Below, piece by piece: positions 10,561-22,052 of a DNA stretch of 64,000 bases (position 1 is its first letter; each line of letters starts with the position of its first letter). The position numbers and the translations under genes were made by a program. The DNA lies in NCBI GenBank assembly GCA_021234155.1, contig JAJEKV010000039.1, positions 3,826,745 through 3,890,744 on the forward strand, read 5' to 3'. The stretch comes from Isoetes taiwanensis. Its lineage: Eukaryota > Streptophyta > Lycopodiopsida > Isoetales > Isoetaceae. Under the pieces are notes generated by a model. The model saw nothing but the letters and a program-made list of their open reading frames with translations, ran no database searches and was not told the DNA's origin.

Positions 10561-11779
10561 ATTCAAAAACAAAAAATACAGTATAAAAATTAATACATGT
10601 CAATATGAATACCTATAAATAAAAAATTGAATTTAACCAATAAACAAATATAAGATTAACTAGTAACGATGCCCGGTGTTGCCGGCCATTTGTTGCGATC
10701 TGTAGTAGTTTTTTTTTGTTTACTTCCTCCCCTTTTTTTTTGTGCAGTGATGTTAGGATAAAGGGATTGCTTCTTTAAATGGTCTGGATAAGATTTGCAA
10801 ATTTTTCAAGACAAAGCATACAATGGCCTGAAGTGAAGAGTTTTTACTCTTCTTTTGCATCTCCATTCGATTTTTTCAGACTTAGATGGCAGCAATGGCC
10901 ATAACTGCTTCTGTTCAAATAGAAGCACGAACAGTGATGCTATCTCTTCATGTAAGTGACAAAGCAAAAGAATGATTCAAGGACCACCTGAATGCATAAT
11001 TGATCACTGTGGTTGCTACATACAGCTTGCTAGGACATCCAGATGCATGTATTGAATGCTTATACTGATATGATCTACAACATATATTCAGATGGCTAAT
11101 GCTATACAACATCCTGCACACAAAAGAAAGATAACATTTAGTTGACATCGTAGTGATCTTCCAAAAATGGAAGGCTGCCATCATGGTCTTCTAAGAAATG
11201 CCATCCTATCATCCTCGATATCATGTGAATAGGTATTGAATTCTATTTGTTCTATTATGTCTGTTTCAACCTGCCATCCTCAGTAGCCCTGTGAGTAGAT
11301 ATTAAATTCTGTTCGTCCCATTTCCATCCTGCCATCTTCAGTAGCCTTGTCGATAAGACATTTCCATCCATCCATCTTCAGTAGCCGTGTAAAAAGATAT
11401 TAAATTCAGTTCATACAAACTCCTTATTAACTTGCATAAAGTTGCAACTACATTGTATTAACTGAGATTTTGAACTAGAACATATGATGGCAAAATATTT
11501 GTATACTCATCTAGACAATGTTGTTTTTCATAAGGGAAGAGCTTGAAGCTACAAAAAACATACATAACAGAACCTGCATTCTTGCATATAGGAATAGAGA
11601 TGCACAGTTGCATGCAGGAGCTTTTTTTGGCCAAGCGTGAACTGATATGTTTGTTGGCCTACTTTTAATCTGCTATTTTCAAACTTTTTTGTCGTTTGTC
11701 TGCCCATTCACAATAGTCAAGATCATCCTATTTGCAAATACAAATAGGAAAAACCCAACGCCATCAACCTTTTCTTTAT
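10561..11779. other. No recognisable gene
   Basis: AT-rich. It contains a degenerate tandem array at about 11,215-11,416 with repeated CCATC.TCAGTAGCC..GT and GATATTAAATTC phrases (three to four imperfect units). Nothing else recognised. Confidence 0.4.
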
Positions 11780-11790
11780 ATTAATTTTTT

Positions 11791-12103
11791 TTTGTTGAAG
11801 GACGTCAGACTTTATTCAATCAAAGAGTCAAATACAAGTATAAATGCAGAGACAGAAATAAAATCTCAGCGGATAAGCAGAGACCCACCGAGAGAAGCAA
11901 CCTGCCTAAGCATAAGAGTGCACATCCAAATACTCCTCAAAAATCAATCGCCTCTTGCGAGGGGTAAGTGAAGAACAATGATACGACTTTACAATGTAAC
12001 CTTGAGCTTCTTGGAGAACACGATTATCTGCCACATCCAGACCTTTGAAGATTACCAATCTTCGTCTTTTCCAGATAGTCCAAAGCAACCATCCTGCTGC
12101 TAG
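11791..12103 (-). mobile_element. 5'-truncated LINE 3' end with target-site duplication
   Basis: On the minus strand the sequence encodes WTIWKRRRLVIFKGL, the C-terminal tail also seen in the LINEs at 19.1 and 22.1 kb (IWKRRR). It then has AATAAA, the family ending CCTTCAAC and poly(A) (poly(T) at 11,785-11,793 on plus). Flanking ATTAATTTTTT at 11,780 and again at 12,104-12,114 forms an 11-bp target-site duplication. A dead, severely 5'-truncated copy. Confidence 0.7.
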
Positions 12104-12114
12104 ATTAATTTTTT

Positions 12115-13639
12115 AGTTTAATCCCGACAAAAGCTAGCAATGCTGGGCACTTTTTCTAGTATATAAATAAAAAATCTTGATGCTAAGTGTATTTTACACA
12201 TGGCAATTACTTGTAGTGGTAGTTAAGTATGGGGAGGCATTGACTGCATTGCAAAGGGGATATAGATTTTAAACGACACATGCATCTACAACATATCACA
12301 AACATAAAAATTAGATTTTGTCCCATATTGGTTTTTGGACAATATTTATAGCCATTCAATGGTCAAATAGAAATAGAACTTTGTATCCTACGTGTTTTTT
12401 ATTCAATAGGTGTGTTTTTTATTCAATAGGTCTTATGTATGTTGTTAAGTCGTATTTAAAGTAGCCCTATAGGTTATTAAGTTCTAGTGAACCCAATTGC
12501 AATTTGGTTTGTATCAAATCTCAAGAATTTGCCAAAATCATAGTCAAAATGACCTGCTTGGAAGATTTTGGAGATTTTTTTGCTGGAAAAAAAATATATT
12601 AGTCAGAACTTTTGCAATAAAATAGAAATTAGCACTTGTAACTCGTAATCTCCTCAAAGAAATTTTTTGTATGCCTTTCTGGAATTCTAAAGATTTCTAC
12701 CAAGTCGTTTGAAAGAACTTCGTCTTGGTCTGGCTAAACCATTATAATTGTTCTAAAGACAAAATTAATGTACCATCATGTAATTTTCTACTGTATTCTC
12801 CCATTGGCCTCGCTAGACAGTTTCTATTAGCAACTTTGTTAAGAACTTTAGTAGCAGCTTGTCCAAAGCCACAAAAACCAATCTACATCATTCTTCTTTC
12901 TGTTTTTCCATTGCTTCATGAGTACTTAAGTAGCATGAATGGATTGAAGCATTTAAGTTATCATACCATGATCATTGTGGGTCTGGCTAACAAAACTCTC
13001 TCCCATTAAGGTCTCAACCACCACACGTTTTGTTAATAACCTTGCCATACCCATCTTCAAGGTCGGTATCACGACGACCCTGCAGAAGAACAAAAGATAT
13101 CAGAAAAAAAAGGAAACATAATTTTAAATGACCATGGAACAATAAGGGGCATTGACCATCATAATGCGCTTCATAGTTGCATTCAAACGTGGAAATTGTC
13201 AAAAAGATGCAACGTAAATATGCTACCTTTATATGACATATTGTTCATCCAGGACCTGCTAATTATGCATGCCGGTTTTCCTGTGGATAGATATTGATTT
13301 TACTAAAATCTTGAACGCAAATATGATTTGGGTTTTCGCAAATCTAGATTATAAAGCCAAAAAACTCTACAATAAAAGAACCTAAAGCTACCATGGAAAA
13401 AATAAGCAAGTTGTTGACTCTTAGTCACTCCCTACAAGACAAAACCATCAAGTACCATCTACATCCAATATTTCTTTAGGCCTGGCACACAATATATATA
13501 TTTCAAGATATTTCTCTATTTGCGCCCAATATTTCTTCTATTATTATACTTACGTAAAACAGACAGCTCCAAATCCAACTGTTTATGCCACTCCTCGGCA
13601 CTCCAGCATGCGAATAAGGTCAACTCTTTATGCCACTCA
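12115..13639. other. No recognisable gene
   Basis: AT-rich. A 20-bp unit (TGTGTTTTTTATTCAATAGG) is tandemly doubled at 12,391-12,430. Open frames on both strands lack motifs. Confidence 0.4.
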
Positions 13640-14008
13640 TTGGCTTTGCGTTATTTATAACTTGCAATATCTTATTGGTTGTTAATGTCAATGGTTGTTA
13701 TGCGTTGGTTGTTATGTGTTGGTTGTTATGTGTTGGGGGATTTAATTTTTATATGTTGGATGTTAATGGTTTGTATTGCAAAATGTTTTTTTTGGCCCCT
13801 TCGGGGGCCTTAGGGACGTCACCCCCCCCCCCTGGGTGTGACAAATATTTTAGAATTTAAACCAAAAAAAAACTAGAATTCATTTAAGGCTTTCATCACC
13901 TGTAGCTTTTGAATTTGATCACAATAAAACAAATAGAACATAAGTAAAAGTTACCATAAAGATAGAGCAGATTGATCCCATTATTCTGAAAGTCATAAAG
14001 TTTGCAAC
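13640..14008 (-). repeat. Dispersed repeat with GGCCCC hairpin, copy 2 (inverted)
   Basis: Reverse complement of 3,240-3,646, ending at the same GTTTGCAACAC boundary. It carries GGCCCCTTCGGGGGCC (13,795 region), a six-pair stem with a TTCG loop, next to a run of about 13 C. The internal GTTGTTATGTGTTG repeats are expanded relative to copy 1. Confidence 0.75.
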
Positions 14009-14113
14009 ACCCATATACAAACATTTTTCAACTGGAATTTAACAGCAGCCTTTGGCCTCCATAGATTCTTGTGGTGAGAAACCAAACTGGGAAACTTTTC
14101 TGCTTGTTAGCAC

Positions 14114-14860
14114 CATGGAATAAATTACTACTCCTATATTTTTAGTATAGCCACATAGGTTTAGCTAAACTACCTTCGAATTGGAGCTAGAAGTTTCTAA
14201 CACTTGGCTAAACTAAATGGTTTTTCTCTATCATGGTTTCTTGCCTTTGGCTAAACTTTCACAAAATGTAGGTCAAATATTAGCCATCACACTATCCTTA
14301 TTTTAAAATATCCAAGCCTTTGAACAAAGACATTGAACTTATTGTTATTACAATGTAATTCAATATAGAAAAATAAATGGCACAACTATAATCATTCTTA
14401 TAACTTCCTTAATATAATAATAAAACAAAGACATAAATTGATGCATAATCATATAAGCACATGTTCAAAGCTCAAAGAAAAATGCAGTGTTCCTTCTAGC
14501 TGTGTTCCTCCCTCTGATAATTAACTTTTGAAATAAGAAGTTTCTACTTCAACTTCTTACTTGAAACAAGTTCTTTGGTGATTTCCTAAAGTTCCTATAT
14601 ATATTAGTGTCGGCTACTAGGCTAATCCATCCATTTTTCCAAGTCCACTCTTTCTTAAGTTTGGCTAATTGTTGTCCTGGAGGAGTTGTCTGGAGGTGGA
14701 GGTTTGGCTATTCAATCTAAAAACTCATTTAGTCGGCAAAAAAATTGGGCTAAATTTTTCTTTTTTTGGGCAATTTTTTCCATTTACTTTAGCCGTTTTT
14801 CTTGGCAAAAATGCTACAAAATAGCCATTTGGCTAAACTTAGCCGTTATTTTATTCCATG
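14114..14860. mobile_element. hAT-like non-autonomous element, copy 1 (747 bp)
   Basis: Terminal inverted repeats CATGGAATAAA...TTTATTCCATG; 8-bp target-site duplication GTTAGCAC at 14,106-14,113 and 14,861-14,868. The interior carries many GGCTAA/TTAGCC motifs, reminiscent of hAT subterminal transposase-binding sites. No long open frame. A copy of exactly the same length lies at 29,533-30,279 and looks nearly identical, so movement was recent. Confidence 0.88.
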
Positions 14861-15210
14861 GTTAGCACAAGGATCTAGAAGCCTTGGAATTTGCTTAATA
14901 ACTGCCTCAAAATCTAAAAATGCATGGTAATTTTTTGCAAGCTTCATTTGAAATAAGCCATAAAACAATATCCAATAGCGCAATCCTGTATTAATCAGCT
15001 GGTAGGATGTGAAAGCCTACCAAACCCGGCCGAAAAATTGCTGTTTTAGCATACATAACTTAACCAAACATATCCATATCATACACTATCAAAAAGATCT
15101 AGGAGAGAGCTTTCCAAGCAATAAAAATCATCTCAAACAGAGCTCTGGATCAAAAGTTATGATAAGAAATGTGTTGCCAGCGGGGAAACTGCACTACATG
15201 CGCCCTTCAA

Positions 15211-15410
15211 GCCCTTCATGTGCCCATTATGCACCATACACACACAAAAAGAGGGCTTTTGTTGTGAGCCATTGGTTGTTGACCATTGAAAAAAAAGGCT
15301 AAAATCAATGGCCCTTCATGTGCCCATTATGCAACACACGCACAAAAAAAGGGGCTTTTGTTGTGAGCCATTGGTTGTTGACCATTAAAAAAAAGGGCTA
15401 AAATCAATGG
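15211..15410. repeat. 100-bp tandem duplication
   Basis: Units 15,211-15,310 and 15,311-15,410 both start GCCCTTCATGTGCCCATTAT and end GGCTAAAATCAATGG. The second unit runs directly into the left arm of the inverted-repeat element at 15,400. Confidence 0.9.
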
Positions 15411-15890
15411 CTCAGAAATGGTGCACTCTAGATGTACGCATTAGTACATCCATTTGAATACATGACGAAATCATAGGAAAACCTTAGTGAAAAGCGTACA
15501 AAAACACAAAGAAAACCCCATGTTATTATGCTACATATTGAAGGAGAGGTAGAAGTTGCTGAAAGTTTGTAAATTACTTCGACCTGATTATATCTAAAGT
15601 AAGCACATGCATTTACTCAAGTTGCAATAGGCCGACAACAACATAAATACATTATGCTATTTTACTCAAATGTCTTGCAAAAATAAAAGCATAGAAATAT
15701 GTTGCTCTTCTGCATGCCAAATAGAACTTTAAGGCAATCTTGCTCCAAATATGTAGCATTATAACAGGGGGTTTCCTTTGAATTTTTTATACGTTTTTTA
15801 TTAAGGTTTTCCTATGATTTGAACGATGTATTTACGTCGATGTACTAAACAGTATTTCTAGAGTGCATCCCTTTCTCAGCCATTGATTTT
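15400..15890. mobile_element. Long-arm inverted-repeat element
   Basis: Left arm 15,400-15,539 (AAAATCAATGGCTCAGAAA ... CTACATATT) is the imperfect reverse complement of right arm 15,748-15,890 (AATATGTAGCATTATAACAG ... CATTGATTTT). The loop is about 208 bp. The same arm occurs singly at 2,333-2,480. No coding capacity; a MITE or foldback element. I could not define a target-site duplication. Confidence 0.7.
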
Positions 15891-17447
15891 GATTGAGAGA
15901 GAGAAATCGTGTGGTTTTAATTAGTGGCAGTTCCTATTTCAGTAACCCATGTTTCTTGCATGCAGCCCAGAAATATGTAGTAGTATAATAAAATCTACTT
16001 TAGGGTAGAGGAGTTGAAGCCTCCTACCTCTGCTTCGAATGGGTTAGTATTGCTTGCATACAAGCATTAACTGTGTCAAAGATCCCTGATACAAGGATTA
16101 ACTGTGTCAAAGATCCCTGGATAGTTTTCTGGCGCCAAATTCGTGCATGGCAGATAAGTTTATACAGCCTGGTGGAGACATATTTCAGATTTAGGGCTTC
16201 ATAGAGCGTTGATACATATTCCAAATTTAGGGATTTAAGGATGTAGTTGCTTCTGTTGCTGCATCCTCAATTGTTTGGAGCACGGCATTGCAGATGGGCA
16301 AGCTTTGCTCTCTTTGCACACAATGTGCAGAAAGAAGAAAAGGTGCGGCAGTAGTTCCGTCCCAGGCATAGCTCATGCAATTAAAAGTCCTTCCAGCATG
16401 ATTCCTGGTGCGAAGATTTTACTCCCAAGCTTTCAATTCTTGTCAAATTTCGTCACTGGAAGATCAGTTTTTCATCCGAGCTTTTTGCGCTGGCCGGAGC
16501 TACGTAGCATTAATTTAGCCATCTCAATTCAGGCCATGAATTGAAGGCCTCTGATCTTAGGAGAATTTTTTAGTCATATGAGCTTTGAGCATAATCTTGT
16601 TAATTCGGAAGCCCGAAGCTTTTTGCAAGAGTACTTGGTTCAAGAAGAGGACTGACAATTTTGGACGCATTAGCCAGGCATATATATATATGCAGATCTC
16701 TACGAATCGGATAGAAGATGTAAACATTGGCAAATTAATTCGCATTAACAATGACACATTCATTGAAGTTTAGTCAGATCTATGAAACATCATAATAGTG
16801 GCGTGACAGATGTTGCTTTTTTTTCGGACCTGTGTCAGCCCACGAGTTCTTCACAGGTGAGTGCATCGACTCTTACATTATATTACAGGGATGTCCAATT
16901 CTTCTCTCTTATTTCAGTTTGAGGTGAAATGTTTGATTCTCTATTGCTCTAAAACAGATTATTTGCAGAGCTCATCCAAAATCGTAGCTCCAAAATCTAC
17001 CTACTTCAAAAATCTTGCTTACTTCTGTATAAGCACACAGATCAATTCCACTTTGTTTGTGCAATCAGGGTGGGATGCTATTTTGTATTGGCCCAACACA
17101 GGCTTCTGCATGGCTCATCCAAAATCTAGCTCTAAAATCTGCCTACACTTCTGTAAGCCCATATAGTCATTTCAATCATCTTCCAGGTGCAGAATTAAAT
17201 TGGAACTGCTATATATGGCCATGTGATGTGCCAGCAGTGTGACATCCTTTGATTCACTGCTATGTGGGGAATTAACTATCACCACTCTTGCTTCATGCTC
17301 ATTTGCAGGTAGAAAGCCTGGAATATAGGCAATGCTTCAAAGCTATGGTGACAATGGCACATTACAAGCAAAACAGATGTGGCAGATGATGTGCCAGAAG
17401 CCTTAGCATGCATAATAAGCAAGCATGAAAGGCTGCAAAGGATTTAG
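15891..17447. other. No recognisable gene
   Basis: A 31-bp direct repeat lies at 16,058-16,119 (ATACAAG.ATTAACTGTGTC ...). Two diverged copies of a CTCATCCAAAATC.TAGCTC phrase occur near 16,970 and 17,113. Nothing coding recognised. Confidence 0.4.
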
Positions 17448-17448
17448 C

Positions 17449-17544
17449 CATGTCTGAATTCATAGACTGATAATTATAGTGCAGCATTGCTTTGACCATG
17501 TCTGAATTCATAGACTGGTAATTATAGTGCAGCATTGCTTTGAC
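17449..17544. repeat. 48-bp tandem duplication
   Basis: CATGTCTGAATTCATAGACT... occurs at 17,449-17,496 and 17,497-17,544 with one difference noticed. Confidence 0.9.
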
Positions 17545-17911
17545 GTTTAAATGTTTTGAATGTTGGATGTTGTGGATGTTTTGGTGCTTTGGACATGAAC
17601 ACGAACGTGACCATGTCATATCCCATATTCCCAAAAAAAAAAAAAAATCATGTCCAAAATTTGCCACATAGAACTCCAGAATGGCCCATAACCAGAATGG
17701 TCTAGAATGGTAGAAGAAAGCAACGCTTGAATTGCATAGATGTTAAAATTGACTACTCATATTGTGCTTAAGCTATTGTTACGTGCATAAGTGTTTCTAA
17801 AATTGCTACTGTTTCTAAAATCGCTACATGCATTTATGCCCATAATCATTACATAACCATTACATTCTACACTTCCAACTTAAAATTCAACTTTAAACCA
17901 TTGCATTCAAC

Positions 17912-18083
17912 ATGTTTCCTTAAGGGCCCGAAGGGCCCAAAAAAATTTTTAATACAACAACCAACACATAACTAGTATTAACATTAATTAACTTGAACCA
18001 TTGCATCAATATTTTTAAATTAAATCCCCCTGAAACCCCCTTTGGTTTGGGTGCATATTCACACGGGGAGTTACTCCGGGCAA
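17912..18083 (+). repeat. Dispersed repeat with GGGCCC hairpin, copy 3 (partial)
   Basis: TTAAGGGCCCGAAGGGCCC followed by CAACACATAAC and the right-hand block CCCTTTGGTTTGGGTGCATA, as in 3,420-3,646 but diverged and shorter. Confidence 0.6.
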
Positions 18084-19045
18084 CAAGAGCTGTCGGATGG
18101 GCATATAATCCCTTTATTCCAAGATCTGGACCGTACATAGCGATCCTCATTTGTGGGGTATGCATGTACAATTTTTTGTGTACTGTATATTAAGGTTTGT
18201 AAAATACTATAAGGCTTGTTAATTTTGTGCAAGTGAGACTCTTAGAAAGTAGGCAGGCTATAGCTTAACAAAAGTTGGAACTAAGATGGTGATTTATACT
18301 CTATACATGAAAGTTGGAACTAAGATGGTGATTTATACATGAAATAACTCAATGTATTGACATGTCAGAGTGATTGAAATAAATAAAGAAACCTAAGGAC
18401 TTACCAGGGCTTTGATGGTGAGTGCACATATGAAGATGGCTGGCAGGTATAGTAATCCAGGTATGCAGGCTTTCACACAGATGTGTCTCCATTTGTAACA
18501 GAAATAAAAGAGGTCAGACAATGCAACTAGCAAATAGTAAAGGGCTTGAAACATCCATTCAAATAGTCATTGGCACATCCATTCAATCATCATCTAAGAA
18601 AAAGAAAGAGCATTCAATGGATTGACTTGAATAATATATCACATTTGTTTGACAATTGCTGAGAAAATTTGGGGCGGAACTTGCGTCATCATCACCTGCT
18701 ACAAAAGACTCTTTATATGGTTGGCATATTCAGTCTGAACCATGATAAACTATGATCAACATTAAAAATATATTCGAAAAACAACGTTTCAAAATTTAAT
18801 ATAAAGAAGCACTAAACGGAGTCTTCAACATGTAACTTGGCTAGCACTTGCCACATCCTGGGTTGTTCCTAGATGAAGTGTTCTGCAAGCAGGTAGAGAA
18901 GCAAGCCACGGTCTTAATGGCAGTGCATGTGGGTGGCTATAGTACAGTCAAATTTGATAGACACTAAACATATCCTAAATCCAAGCAGAATGCATTACAT
19001 GTATATTAAATACATGAAATTGCCCAAGAACAAATTGAACAAAGC
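18084..19045. other. No recognisable gene
   Basis: Contains a 39-bp tandem pair at 18,271-18,340 (AAAGTTGGAACTAAGATGGT). A block at about 18,828-18,985 recurs in diverged form at about 19,794-19,955 (AACTTGGCTAGCACTTGCCA), an old local duplication. Confidence 0.4.
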
Positions 19046-19065
19046 AAAGCAAGGCTTACTCCAAA

Positions 19066-19405
19066 TCAGCACTTTCTTTTGGGTATTTATCCAAATCAGT
19101 GGACTGCTTCTAAAAGGATTGCATTTCACATGGCAAAGTCTTGGCTAATATGGAGTGTATGGAAGCGAAGGCGAAGAAAGGTCTTTTATGATAAGCATAT
19201 TTCTTCTCAGGTGGTGCTTCAAGAAATTCGTAAGAAGTTGTATAATTGCTTTCAGATCTCCAATTGGCCTGATCGTATTAAAATTCCAATATGGAGTGAT
19301 CATCTAAAAGTGATTGATGCTTCAGGGACATTTCTTACTTCTGGAAGTACTTTGTAATATTTTGAGTGTATAATATGAAGTAAAACACGTTCTTCAAAAA
19401 AAAAG
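19066..19405 (+). mobile_element. 5'-truncated LINE insertion with 20-bp target-site duplication
   Basis: A 340-bp insertion encoding the LINE C-terminal tail (WSVWKRRRRKVFYDKHISS) to a stop near 19,355, then a short 3' UTR ending GTTCTTCAAAAAAAAAG. It is flanked by a perfect 20-bp duplication, AAAGCAAGGCTTACTCCAAA, at 19,046-19,065 and 19,406-19,425. Truncated 5' end, poly(A) and long duplication are hallmarks of target-primed reverse transcription. Confidence 0.9.
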
Positions 19406-19425
19406 AAAGCAAGGCTTACTCCAAA

Positions 19426-20720
19426 ATGCCTGCATATGGTACCAACTTGCCTGCATCATGTATCACATGCAGCTTAGGGGCATAAAAATGTGGACTATAA
19501 AGGCAACAACATAAACATAGAGTGCAAAAAAGAAAAAGATAGAGTTAACTTTATACAAAAATACTCGAGAAATGAGTCACATCATTATCACCTTTAATAT
19601 AAATGCATCTAGAATGCTATTAGTCCATTGGCATTCATCTTATTTTTAAGCTCCTGGTATAGTATCCCTATTGCCACAACAGGCTGAGATGTATCAAGAT
19701 TAAGTCATTTTGAGACTAAATAATCATGCCACGGGCTCTAAAGCCCATGTCAATTGCCTATCACTATGGTGCCTGAGAGTCGGAGTTCTCTGAATATGCA
19801 ACTTGGCTAGCACTTGCCATCTCGGCTTTGTCGCCATGTTTGTGAGTTCCTCGAAGCAGGTAAGGATAATAAATCCAGGGATTGTAATGCCAGTGCATGT
19901 AGCTTGCTATGGTTCACTCAAATTTGATAGACAATAAGCATAATCTGAATCCAAGGGGATCTTAACCATGTTTCACCTAGATATTCAAGCCCTAGATATT
20001 CAAAACCTGAATATCGGAAAAGGAATAGAAAAGATACATGCTTACTTGCACGCCGATTATAAAGGGGACATAGAAAGTGGACGTGCTTGCGCTGCTTTAT
20101 GCTTGGCTCAATAGAAAGAAGAAATGAATGCAAGCAAATAATACCTCCTTTATTGCCCAAATATGGCCCAGCACACAACCTTTGGTCCTTTTGCTCACGC
20201 CAGAGGATCTGTTCTCTCCTATGCACACTAAATCGACTAGAACAATTCGGAATTTATAAAATACTCAATACAACAAATTGAAAACAATCTCAAAAAACAA
20301 TCTCAAGAACTGCAGCCTCAAGAATTACGATCATTACAACCTGAAGAACCATGGAACAATTTCAAAGAATGTGAATTGACATTTCGGTTTCTCCGCTACC
20401 ATGTGCCAGCTCTATCCCTATCTGCTAGGCTTGTTATATGGACAAAAAGAACTAAATCAAGTTTTCCAAAAAAATCAGAATCTATAAAGTAAGAATACTA
20501 TAGCATATAGCCAGCAAGGAAGAGTTAATCTGCAAAGAAATATGGCGCCTTAGAGGATGTTGCGAGAATATATCAATATAAAGCTAGACATCTTTCAGCT
20601 AGACAAAGTGGTTGTGGTGGTTTTTTAAGTTTCGTGGATCCATTCAGCTATCACTGGAGCTTATATGTAGAAGGTATGCTTTGCAACAACAAAAATGAAA
20701 AGGAATACATCTAAGATTTA
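19426..20720. other. No recognisable gene
   Basis: AT-rich intergenic sequence; only short frames without motifs. See the neighbouring entry for the diverged local duplication near 19.8-19.96 kb. Confidence 0.4.
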
Positions 20721-20724
20721 CCTA

Positions 20725-21362
20725 ATCAAAACACCAACCACAGACAAACTTCCATGTAAACCTAAGGAGTCTTGACGGAAATTACCTTTTTAATAGATTT
20801 AGTCTGAGTCATGGCCATCTGGTGGCCAGATTCAGCTAGATCTCTAAATCTGATGCTCCAATATATCTGCAAAAGAAAGCAATGACTGTAACAATATGTG
20901 AAAATATCAAGTTTGCATCAGAAAGCAGAGAATGGGGTTATAAAAAGATCTCAAACTCGTTTAGAATCAAAGGCATGTAAATCCAGTGAGCTCGTTTCAC
21001 GGCTATTTTAAGTCTGAGCTAAGAATCTTATCAAGTACAACTAAATCTAGCCATGTCAAACAAAGCTGGTAGACCTGAAGTTGGGTGCCTATGAATAGAA
21101 TATAATAGAATAGAATAGAATAGCTAAACTACAAAAATTAAAAGAAGAACGAAGAGAAGAACCCATGATCTATGTGTATCAATATATATTAAAAGAATGG
21201 TAAAATGTTACAAAGCAAGTGAGGAGGAAGGAGAACTGCCCCAATTAGACAGCGATACCTCGACACTCCACAACAAACTCCCAGAAAAACTGCAACTCTA
21301 CTGCTGTACAAACCGACCATCACCATCTACAACACCCAAGAAGTCCCGCCAAATGCCAAATC
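20725..21362. repeat. Tandem duplication unit 1 (flank plus LINE 3' stub)
   Basis: About 640 bp repeated directly after itself: the flank beginning CAAAACACCAAC, a GAATA microsatellite (about six units near 21,092-21,123) and a 190-bp LINE 3' stub (TACAAAGCAAGTGAGG ... GCCAAATGCCAAA). In this unit the poly(T) and about 36 bp of LINE end are missing. Unit 2 follows at 21,363. Confidence 0.85.
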
Positions 21363-22052
21363 AAAACACCAACTACAGACAAACTTCCATGTAAACCTAA
21401 GGAGTCGATGGAAATTACCTTTTTAATAGATTTAGTCTGAGTCATGGCCATCTGGTGGCCAGATTCAGCTAGATCTCTAAATCTGATGCTCCAATATATC
21501 TGCAAAAGAAAGCAATGACTGTAACAATATGTGAAAATATCAAGTTTGCATCAGAAAGCAGAGAATGGGGTTATAAAAAGATCTCAAACTCGTTTAGAAT
21601 CAAAGGCATGTAAATCCAGTGAGCTCGTTTCACGGCTATTTTAAGTCTGAGCTAAGAATCTTATCAAGTACAACTAAATCTAGCCATGTCAAACAAAGCT
21701 GGTAGACCTGAAGTTGGGTGCCTATGAATAGAATAGAATAGAATAGAATAGAATAGAATAGAATAGAATAGAATAGAATAGAATAGCTAAACTACAAAGA
21801 TTAAAAGAAGAACGAAGAGAAGAACCCATGATCTATGTGTATCAGATTTTTTTTTTTTTTGAAGAACTGTGTCATCAATATATATTAAAAGAATGGTAAA
21901 ATGTTACAAAGCAAGTGAGGAGGAAGGAGAACTGCCCCAATTAGACAGCGATACCTCGACACTCCACAACAAACTCCCAGAAAAACTGCAACTCTACTGC
22001 TGTACAAACCGACCATCACCATCTACAACACCCAAGAAGTCCCGCCAAATGC
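21363..22052. repeat. Tandem duplication unit 2
   Basis: Repeats unit 1 almost base for base. The GAATA microsatellite is expanded to about 12 units (21,725-21,785) and the LINE 3' terminus with poly(T) at 21,847-21,861 is kept. It runs on into the longer LINE copy. The unit 1/2 junction falls inside LINE sequence, so the duplication came after the LINE insertion. Confidence 0.85.

Noticed and set aside
12190-12220. CTTGTAGTG as the partner end of the CACTA terminus at 10,092
   Set aside because: The flanking three bases (GTA) do not match the TGA before 10,092, and the subterminal motif cluster is absent there.
15211-17544. Short direct repeats as a CRISPR-like array
   Set aside because: Only two units at each place, no regular unique spacers, and a plant nuclear context.
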